Shown: positions 57,796 to 64,000 of the stretch, piece by piece
Position numbering within the stretch: position 1 is the first letter of the stretch
Layout: every line of letters starts with the position of its first letter
From: Marinobacter goseongensis
GTDB taxonomy: Bacteria > Pseudomonadota > Gammaproteobacteria > Pseudomonadales > Oleiphilaceae
NCBI RefSeq assembly: GCF_023156235.1
Contig: NZ_JAKZAI010000010.1
Location: 107,157 to 171,156, forward strand
Reading direction: 5' to 3'
Length of the DNA stretch: 64,000 nt
The notes under the pieces: model-generated
Told to the model about the DNA's origin: nothing
The model's database searches: none
Seen by the model: only the letters and a program-made list of their open reading frames with translations
Translations under genes and position numbers: made by a program

Positions 57796-58297
57796 CCCTG
57801 AGAATAAGCAAGCGGGGATCACCCTAATCGAAATACTGGTCACCATGATCATTCTGGCGATTGGGTTACTAGGTCTCGCCGGCTTGATGATGGATGGTCT
57901 TAAAAATAACCAGAGCGCCTATCTGCGCACCCAGGCCAGTATCCTCGCTTATGACATGTCGGACCGCATCAGAATTAACCGGGACCGCGCCATCGCTGGC
58001 GATTATGATGGATATTCCACCTCGGGAGAAGGCGGCTTCACGAATTTGCCCGCATGCGTCACCAATGCCGCCGGATGTTCCGCTGCTGACCAGGTTAATC
58101 AAGACCTCGCGGAATGGACGCGGGAGATTCAGGGCGTTGGCGGCACAGCCCTTCTGCCTGACGGGGAGGGTTCCATTACCCGAGGTGGAGGTAATCTTTT
58201 CACGATTACGGTTGGCTGGCAGGAAACACTGTGGGATGAAGAAAGCGATGCTCGCGTAAGCGACCTTCAGCAGTTTGCAGTTGAATTCAGTTTGTAG
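57779..58297 (+). CDS. pilV: Type IV pilus minor pilin PilV
   Basis: 172 residues from the ATG at 57779, with GGAGGTGG just upstream; upstream frame excluded. Prepilin cleavage after Gly before ITLIEILVTMIILAIGLLGLAGLM, the long hydrophobic helix of PilV with its AIGLLGLAGL pattern. Part of the priming complex at the pilus tip. Confidence 0.9.
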   Translation: MLPVRSPENKQAGITLIEILVTMIILAIGLLGLAGLMMDGLKNNQSAYLRTQASILAYDMSDRIRINRDRAIAGDYDGYSTSGEGGFTNLPACVTNAAGCSAADQVNQDLAEWTREIQGVGGTALLPDGEGSITRGGGNLFTITVGWQETLWDEESDARVSDLQQFAVEFSL

Positions 58298-58306
58298 GAA
58301 TTGAAG

Positions 58307-59401
58307 ATGGAACAGACCGAGATGTCCCCAAACCGTCAGCCCAATCTCCCTTCCATGAGAGCCGCAGGGTTGTCATTGATAGAGCTTATGATCTCGCTCG
58401 CGCTCAGCGCGACTCTGATCATTGGTGTTACAACCATTTATCTCGACTCCAGTCAGACTTCTCGACTAAGCAATTCGTTGGCGCGCATCCAGGAAGCCGG
58501 TCGGATTGCGACCGAAATCATTGCCAGAGATGTGAGGATGTCCGGCTTTCAGGGGTGCGCTGATCCGAACAGCATTTCCATGACAATCATTGCGAACAAT
58601 CCACCGACTGCAGACTTTTTTCAGACCTCTCTGCGGGGCTGGGAGGTCAACAGCGGAACCTGGGCGGATGGCACCGAGTTCGATGATGAGAGCATTGAAG
58701 GCAATGCTGTGCTCGGTAGCGATGTCATTTCGATTCAAAGGGGCGAAATCGTTCCAATCAGCCTTACTGGTAACATGACAGCGACCAACGCAAATATTCA
58801 GGTCGCCGGTCAGTTGGCGTTATTTGATCAGAACGACATCGTGCTGATCTCTGACTGTGAAAACGCTGACTTGTTTCGAATTTCCAGTAATCCGGAGAGT
58901 GGGACGTGGGCTCATGCCAACAATGTAAACTCAGGAAATCGTCTTAGCCAAGCCTACAACGACACTGCCCGTATTATGCGCTTCAGCTCAACAGCGTATT
59001 TCGTGGCAGACACCGGCCGCGATGATGCCCGCGGCAATGCCGTGTTTGCTCTCTATCGCCAGCGGGAAACCAATGCCGGGGGTTCCTTCACTGTTGACGA
59101 GCTGGTGGAGGGTATCGAAAGTATGCAGGTCCTCTACGGGGAGCGGTTGGCCAGTGACAACATTCGTTACGTGCCGGCAGACACGGCCGGTTTGGATATG
59201 GCCCGAGTGGTGGCGGTAAAGTTGGGTTTTTTGATCAGCAGTCCTGAGAGTGTGCAGGATGGCACGGATCAGCTCAGCTATAACCTGCCGGGGGAGACCG
59301 TTGCTCCCGCAGGCACTGCAGGAGCAACGGTTTTTCATCCTGTGGATAGCCGAATCCGCCGTACGTTTGAGTCTACGATCAATATTCGGAACCGTAATTA
59401 A
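58307..59401 (+). CDS. pilW: Type IV pilus minor pilin PilW
   Basis: 364 residues from the ATG at 58307 (AGGA seven bases upstream); a TTG at 58301 is also open. The leader is long (about 22 residues) before LSLIELMISLALSATLIIG. Large C-terminal part (PilW domain) with the typical AGRIATEIIARDVRMSGFQGC. Joins PilX and PilY1 in the priming complex. Confidence 0.92.
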   Translation: MEQTEMSPNRQPNLPSMRAAGLSLIELMISLALSATLIIGVTTIYLDSSQTSRLSNSLARIQEAGRIATEIIARDVRMSGFQGCADPNSISMTIIANNPPTADFFQTSLRGWEVNSGTWADGTEFDDESIEGNAVLGSDVISIQRGEIVPISLTGNMTATNANIQVAGQLALFDQNDIVLISDCENADLFRISSNPESGTWAHANNVNSGNRLSQAYNDTARIMRFSSTAYFVADTGRDDARGNAVFALYRQRETNAGGSFTVDELVEGIESMQVLYGERLASDNIRYVPADTAGLDMARVVAVKLGFLISSPESVQDGTDQLSYNLPGETVAPAGTAGATVFHPVDSRIRRTFESTINIRNRN

Positions 59402-59415
59402 TTGGAGGCGTGCCG

Positions 59416-59898
59416 ATGACAGCGTTGAAAAACAAGGCGGTTTTACCGGGAAGTCAGACCGGAGCGGTTCTAGTGGTCAGTCTGATTGTCCTGCTGGTCC
59501 TGACGCTACTGGGCGTGGCGGGTATGAACAGTTCGATGATGCAGGAACGGATGGCAGCGAACGCGCAGCACTCGAACCGGGCGTTTCAGGCTGCAGAGAG
59601 CGCGGCAGGCGCTTTGCTGCAACAGCTTATGAGCGGTGACCTCAGTATGCTCCAACAATCAATGGTTTCCGCGGATTCCATGAGCACCACGACCGCTTTT
59701 ACTATCGGTGGCGCAGACGTCTCTTCGGAATACACCGCTCGGTATCTGGGTGAAATCATCATTAGCAGCGGCAGCTCAATGGACGCAAATGAGAGCACAA
59801 CACTGTTGAAAGGTTACCGCTATGAGCTCAGCGGTTCCTCGGAAATTTCCGGAAGCGGCGCTTCGCGCACTGTTTTTAAGGGCATCGAGTATTACTAA
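59416..59898 (+). CDS. pilX: Type IV pilus assembly protein PilX
   Basis: 160 residues from the ATG at 59416, GGAGG seven bases upstream. Starts with a basic leader and GAVLVVSLIVLLVLTLLGVAG, then MNSSMMQERMAANAQ and AFQAAESA, the PilX N-terminal family mark. Like other PilX proteins it lacks a standard Glu at +5. Fourth gene of the operon. Confidence 0.9.
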   Translation: MTALKNKAVLPGSQTGAVLVVSLIVLLVLTLLGVAGMNSSMMQERMAANAQHSNRAFQAAESAAGALLQQLMSGDLSMLQQSMVSADSMSTTTAFTIGGADVSSEYTARYLGEIIISSGSSMDANESTTLLKGYRYELSGSSEISGSGASRTVFKGIEYY

Positions 59899-59941
59899 AC
59901 CATTGGGCAGGTCAGCGTTAGCTGAGTCGCCGGGAGGAGTT

Positions 59942-60334
59942 ATGACCGTACCAAAGAGCATTCATCAGTTTGCGATTCGTATCCTTGCGCTTTTCATTCT
60001 TGCTGCCAGTCCAGGGGCATTTGCAGAGCGCCTCATTGATAAATCGGAGATGAGGCCGACCATAAATGTCGTGGAAAGTGGCGGAGTTTCAGTGGTCACC
60101 AACTCTGCGGGAGAAGTCGTTCAGGTTGTTACTGGCGTATGCGAGGGTTGTGAGAGACGATCCTTTTTACCTGAACGAAATGTGCGTGTCATGTTTGAAG
60201 GGCAACAGCTATCGGCTGCTGGCAGTGACAGTATGAACGGAGCTCCTGCGTTTGTCGGCGTTCGCGTGAATAGCGGGATGGCCACCTCCGTCGAGTTTCG
60301 AAAAGTTGTAAAGGAGCGTCAGAATGCGAACTAA
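59942..60334 (+). CDS. Secreted small protein with CxxC motif, unrecognised
   Basis: 130 residues from the ATG at 59942, with GGAGG seven bases upstream. A signal peptide (residues 1-28, ending AFA) precedes a mature chain of about 100 residues that looks beta-rich, with the motif CEGC at Cys67-Cys70. No membrane helix remains, so it should be periplasmic or exported. It lies between pilX and pilY1 and overlaps pilY1 by 11 bases, so it belongs to the pilus operon. It is not PilY2, which in P. aeruginosa follows pilY1. I do not recognise the family. Confidence 0.8.
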   Translation: MTVPKSIHQFAIRILALFILAASPGAFAERLIDKSEMRPTINVVESGGVSVVTNSAGEVVQVVTGVCEGCERRSFLPERNVRVMFEGQQLSAAGSDSMNGAPAFVGVRVNSGMATSVEFRKVVKERQNAN

Positions 60335-63300
60335 TCGTTTTATATCCGCAGCAGGTGCGTTTTTTCTGACCCTGGGACTGGCCTCTTCGGTGGCGGCTGA
60401 CGATACCGAGATCTTCTTTAATACCAGTGAAACAACAATCAGGCCGAACATTCTCTTTGTCATGGATAACTCCGGAAGTATGACATCGATGGTGTCAACC
60501 ACCTCCGAATACAATTCTTCGGAGAATTACAGCGGCGATTATGATGAGGATTTCATCTATTACAACGCGGGTTGGGGACTGCACTCCATCAGAAAGTCTG
60601 TCTTGACCTGCAGCGATGTGCTGCCCCGTCTGAACGGTTCTGGATGGTTGCTGGATTATAAGATGGCTTACTTCTTCCAGCGGGACTGGAATCAGCTTCG
60701 CAATGTGGATATCAACAATTCACCCACAGACTGCGAGGCGGACGACGACCAGAAAAAAATCAAGTGGCGAAACTATCGCGGGGCGGATATCTATTCTGCA
60801 AATTACCTGAATTGGTATTTCGATCACCGGGTAGCAGAAGAGCGCTCACGCATGAGCATCGTAAAAGAGGTGGCGAAAAACCTCGCGGACAGTATGAGTG
60901 GCGTGAATATCGGTCTGATGGCGTTTAATACGGATTTTGACCAATATATCTGCACTAATCAGGGGTGCGGTTACACGACTGGTGAGGGCGGCCACGTTAT
61001 CCTCCCCGTCGGTGACATCAAAGACAACAGAGATCAGTTCAAGTCTGCAATCGATGACCTGTCGCCCGACACCAATACCCCATTATCAGAAACGCTGTTT
61101 GGCGCCATGCGTTACTTTTCCGGCGGCGCTCCGTTCCTTGATCGAAATCCAGAGGATGATACCGTCGACGGCTCAGATAACTATATTTCGCCGGTAGAAT
61201 ACCAATGCCAGTCGAACAACGTCATTATGTTGACGGATGGTGAGCCTACCTTGGATTCCAACAATAACGCGACTATGGAGGGTGTGGTAGGCAACTGCTC
61301 GGGGAACTGTCTTGATGAGGTCGCTGAGTACATGAATGAGAATGACCTTCTCTCGGGAATGTCTGGTACTCAGATAGTAAATACCTACACAGTTGGATTT
61401 GAAACGGATCAGGAGCTTCTATCCGATGCGGCTGTCAAGGGCGGTGGCGCGTATTACACTGCGAACGACTCGGAATCATTGCAGGAAGCATTCTCGGATA
61501 TCGTGCGTTCGGTACTCGCGGTAAATACTACGTTTGTCGCACCGGGGGTTGCTGTGAATACCTTCAACCGTCTGAACCACCTGGACTCCCTGTACTTCTC
61601 TGTATTTCAGCCGGATGTCTCGCCACAGTGGAATGGCAACCTTAAGCGCTACCGGTTGGGTTCAGATGGCAAGATTTATGACAGCACCGGCAGCGAAGCG
61701 GTTAACGATACTACCGGCTTCTTCAAGACCGACGCTCAGAGTTGGTGGAGCCCTGAGGCAGACGGCCCGGCTGTCGCCAAGGGTGGTGCAGCGTCACAGC
61801 AGGCTGATCTGAATGCAAACCGGAAAGTGTATACGCACTACGCTGGTTCATCGAACGATCTGACCCTGGCTGCTAACTCAGTTTCGGTGGCTAATAAAGC
61901 AAATCTGTCAAAAGCGATGTTTGGCGACGCGGATATGTCCGATGAGTTGCATGAAAAACTCATAAATTGGACAAGGGGCCTCGATGTCGATGATGACGAT
62001 AATGACGGGTTGACAACCGATGCGCGTAAGTACATTGCGGACCCTCTGCACTCGGTTCCTCATCTGGTCATTTATGGCGGAGACTCAGAAACTCCGGATA
62101 CCACTGTTTTCTTCGGGGATAACCAAGGATTTATCCATGCTATCGATGGTAATTCAGGCGAAACCTATTTTTCATTCATGCCTGGAAGTCTGCTGGATAA
62201 TCAGCAAACCTTGATGGTGAACAGCGGCAGTGTCACTGACCATGTGTATGGCATGGATGGTTCCATCATCAGCTGGCAGTACGATGATAATAATGACGGT
62301 GCAATCAGTGCAGATGATGGGGATCACCTTTATATCTACTCTGGCATGCGCCGCGGCGGCCGAAATTATTACGCGCTGGATGTAACGACCCGCACATCGC
62401 CTCAGATGCTTTGGAGTATTACTGGTGGTCAGGGTAACTTTGTGGAGCTTGGTGAGACTTGGTCGAAGCCGGTGAAAACCAAGATCAAAGTCCAGAACTC
62501 TGTCAAAGAGGTGCTGATCTTCTCCGGTGGTTACGATGCCCAGCAGGATGAGCTGACAATCCGGGAAGCGGACTCGATAGGTCGTGCTCTGTTCATTGTG
62601 GACGCAAACAACGGCCAGAGGTTGTGGTGGGCAGGACCGTCAGGAAGTGGCGCTGACCTCGAATTGGCTGATATGGAGTACAGCATCCCGGCATCGCCAA
62701 GAGCACTGGATTTGAACGGTGACGGCTTGGTGGACCAAGTCTATGTCGGCGACATGGGCGGCCAGATTTGGCGGTTCGACATGTTCAACGGCGAGAAAAC
62801 TTCCGATCTCGTGACCGCAGGTGTGATTGCTGAGTTTGCCGGAGATACCGCACAGACCAACCGTCGTTTCTACCATACACCTGATCTTTTTGGGCTGCAG
62901 TTTGGGGCAAACCGCAGTCTCGGGATGGTTATTGGCTCGGGCTGGCAGGCTCACCCGCTCAACACGATTATCGATGACCGGATCTATATGGTCCGCATCG
63001 CAGACGTGACTGAGCCGCCCGAAAATGCCGATGGCGAGATCGATTACTCGGGCGTAAAGGTTACTGAAACGGATCTGTTCGACACGACTGACAACGTGAT
63101 AGGTCAGGGTAACGATGCTCAACGTACGCAAGCCCAAAATGATTTGGCCGAAGCAAAGGGCTGGTTCATTCGAATGACTCGCGACGGTGAAAAGATTTTG
63201 TCCACCAGTCAGACGATCAATGGTCAGACATTTATAACCTCTTATGAGCCGACGCCCAGCAATAATGCCTGCCTGCCGTCGGCAGGGACTGCGCGGCTTT

Positions 63301-63524
63301 ATCACGTCTATGTGAAGGATGGAACGCCTGTTGTAAATTATGACGATGTGGATGGGGACAACCTGACGTCGACTGACAGAGAGGTGACGCTCGACACTGT
63401 TGGTTTGCCGCCAGATGCGCAGCGCCTGCGGGTGGACGGTAAGGACATCATTTGCGTAGGTGCTGAGTGTCGCCCAGTGGATACCGTGACGGGTGTGGTA
63501 GAGACCTATTGGTACGAGGAGTAG
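60324..63524 (+). CDS. pilY1: Type IV pilus tip adhesin/biogenesis protein PilY1
   Basis: 1066 residues. Signal peptide (about 1-25, ending VAA). An N-terminal von Willebrand A domain carries a MIDAS motif DNSGS (Asp47, Ser49, Ser51) and LTDGEP. The C-terminal beta-propeller (about 490-1000) has Asp-rich calcium loops near residues 553 (DDDDNDG), 652 (DDNNDG), 794 (DLNGDG) and 1006 (DVDGD). In the family it primes pilus assembly, sits at the tip, and regulates retraction through calcium. The operon is visibly more A/T-rich than the genes around it. pilE starts directly after its stop. Confidence 0.94.
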   Translation: MRTNRFISAAGAFFLTLGLASSVAADDTEIFFNTSETTIRPNILFVMDNSGSMTSMVSTTSEYNSSENYSGDYDEDFIYYNAGWGLHSIRKSVLTCSDVLPRLNGSGWLLDYKMAYFFQRDWNQLRNVDINNSPTDCEADDDQKKIKWRNYRGADIYSANYLNWYFDHRVAEERSRMSIVKEVAKNLADSMSGVNIGLMAFNTDFDQYICTNQGCGYTTGEGGHVILPVGDIKDNRDQFKSAIDDLSPDTNTPLSETLFGAMRYFSGGAPFLDRNPEDDTVDGSDNYISPVEYQCQSNNVIMLTDGEPTLDSNNNATMEGVVGNCSGNCLDEVAEYMNENDLLSGMSGTQIVNTYTVGFETDQELLSDAAVKGGGAYYTANDSESLQEAFSDIVRSVLAVNTTFVAPGVAVNTFNRLNHLDSLYFSVFQPDVSPQWNGNLKRYRLGSDGKIYDSTGSEAVNDTTGFFKTDAQSWWSPEADGPAVAKGGAASQQADLNANRKVYTHYAGSSNDLTLAANSVSVANKANLSKAMFGDADMSDELHEKLINWTRGLDVDDDDNDGLTTDARKYIADPLHSVPHLVIYGGDSETPDTTVFFGDNQGFIHAIDGNSGETYFSFMPGSLLDNQQTLMVNSGSVTDHVYGMDGSIISWQYDDNNDGAISADDGDHLYIYSGMRRGGRNYYALDVTTRTSPQMLWSITGGQGNFVELGETWSKPVKTKIKVQNSVKEVLIFSGGYDAQQDELTIREADSIGRALFIVDANNGQRLWWAGPSGSGADLELADMEYSIPASPRALDLNGDGLVDQVYVGDMGGQIWRFDMFNGEKTSDLVTAGVIAEFAGDTAQTNRRFYHTPDLFGLQFGANRSLGMVIGSGWQAHPLNTIIDDRIYMVRIADVTEPPENADGEIDYSGVKVTETDLFDTTDNVIGQGNDAQRTQAQNDLAEAKGWFIRMTRDGEKILSTSQTINGQTFITSYEPTPSNNACLPSAGTARLYHVYVKDGTPVVNYDDVDGDNLTSTDREVTLDTVGLPPDAQRLRVDGKDIICVGAECRPVDTVTGVVETYWYEE

Positions 63525-63983
63525 ATGTTGAGCGCAATGAATAAAAGAAGTTCGGGGTTTTCACTAATCGAACTGATGATCGTGGTTGCCGTAGTAGGAA
63601 TACTCGCTGCAATCGCGTATCCCAGTTATTTGGAATACGTAGAACGGTCTCGGCGGTCTGATGCCCAAGGTGCGTTGTTGGGGCTTGCCAACGCCATGGA
63701 ACGGCACCATACGGCCAACAATACATACTTGGGGGCGGGCGCTCCGAATACTGGAGCCCCCAGTATCTTCCCCGATGAGGTACCTCGTGACGGAAACGCA
63801 AAGTATTATGACCTTACGATCACGGCGGCCACTGCAACGACGTACACCGTTCGCGCAACCCCAAAGAATGCTCAGGCGGGAGATGGCGTGTTGGAGCTGA
63901 GCTCCACCGGAATCAGGCGCTGGTGTCAATGGCCATTTATTTTGACCCACCTTTGGCCAATAAAATTGACCCACCTTTCATAG
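63525..63983 (+). pseudogene. pilE: Type IV minor pilin PilE, 3' end replaced by insertion sequence
   Basis: Native part is 63525-63923 (about 133 residues); the frame then runs 20 codons into the mobile element to a TAG at 63981. Leader MLSAMNKRSSG (start at 63525, or 63537 for a seven-residue leader) precedes FSLIELMIVVAVVGILAAIAYPSY. The mature part keeps the usual pattern, up to LELSSTGIRRW. PilE proteins normally go on for some 10-20 more residues, often with a final Cys; these are lost, replaced by CQWPFILTHLW. May be partly functional or broken. Confidence 0.85.
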
Positions 63984-64000
63984 TCTATCTTGTGGCTTTT
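63924..64000 (+). mobile_element. Left end of an IS21-type insertion sequence (partial)
   Basis: Starts with TGT at the point where PilE similarity stops. Two tandem 24-base repeats follow, each TGGCCA, six AT-rich bases, TTGACCCACCTT (63930-63953 and 63954-63977). Multiple terminal repeats of this kind, inside TG...CA ends, are typical of the IS21 family, where the transposase binds them. No transposase gene is in the window; the other end is beyond position 64000. Confidence 0.7.

Overview
The window is a dense stretch of chromosomal DNA (about 57 genes, no gap above 300 bases) from a gammaproteobacterium of the Marinobacter type. This placement is inferred from Pseudomonas-like gene order (hslVU-argS-priA, pilMNOPQ-aroKB-damX-gltBD-hemE, nrdR-rib-nusB-thiL-pgpA, murJ-ribF-ileS-lspA-fkpB-ispH), a wax ester synthase/DGAT-type acyltransferase, and fairly high GC. 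No database search was possible.

Layout. 1-2.4 kb: the 3' part of ptsP and a patatin-like protein whose nucleophile position reads Asn. 2.4-8.9 kb, minus strand: priA, argS, a SPOR-domain protein, hslV, hslU. 9.1-10.8 kb: rpmE and a malic enzyme with a palindromic operator candidate on its promoter. 10.9-13.4 kb, minus: penicillin-binding protein 1A. 13.6-28 kb, plus: the type IV pilus assembly genes pilMNOPQ, then aroK, aroB, a DamX-like ATPase, glutamate synthase gltB/gltD. 28-34.4 kb: hemE, a PilZ protein, radA and ettA (minus), glyA. 34.5-39.8 kb: nrdR, ribD, ribBA/ribBX, ribH, nusB, thiL, pgpA, with riboflavin synthase (ribE) absent from its usual place. 39.8-44.6 kb: an accessory-like stretch with a small conserved protein, a lipoprotein, the WS/DGAT acyltransferase, a LysR regulator and a divergent glutathionyl-hydroquinone reductase. 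44.6-57 kb: ispB, rplU, rpmA, obgE, proB, rpsT, murJ, ribF, ileS, lspA, fkpB, ispH. 57.2-63.9 kb: a minor pilin operon (fimT/fimU-like, pilV, pilW, pilX, an unrecognised secreted CxxC protein, pilY1, pilE). At 63,924 the pilE reading frame runs into what looks like the end of an IS21-type insertion sequence.

How the genes fit together. Two blocks serve one machine. pilM-pilQ build the inner-membrane platform and outer-membrane secretin of type IV pili, and the 57-64 kb operon supplies the priming minor pilins and the PilY1 tip protein. The PilZ protein could tie motility to cyclic di-GMP. Most of the rest is housekeeping: cell wall (ponA, murJ, lspA), amino acids (aroKB, gltBD, proB, glyA), cofactors (rib genes, hemE, thiL, ispB, ispH) and translation.

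The parts most worth a second look are the pilE/IS junction, the secreted CxxC protein between pilX and pilY1, the RibBX-type enzyme with ribE missing, the Asn-for-Ser patatin, the HHxxxDA acyltransferase, and palindromes placed on the maeB, gltB and rpsT promoters. I found no CRISPR array, tRNA, rRNA, phage or obvious defence system, and no clearly undescribed multi-gene system.
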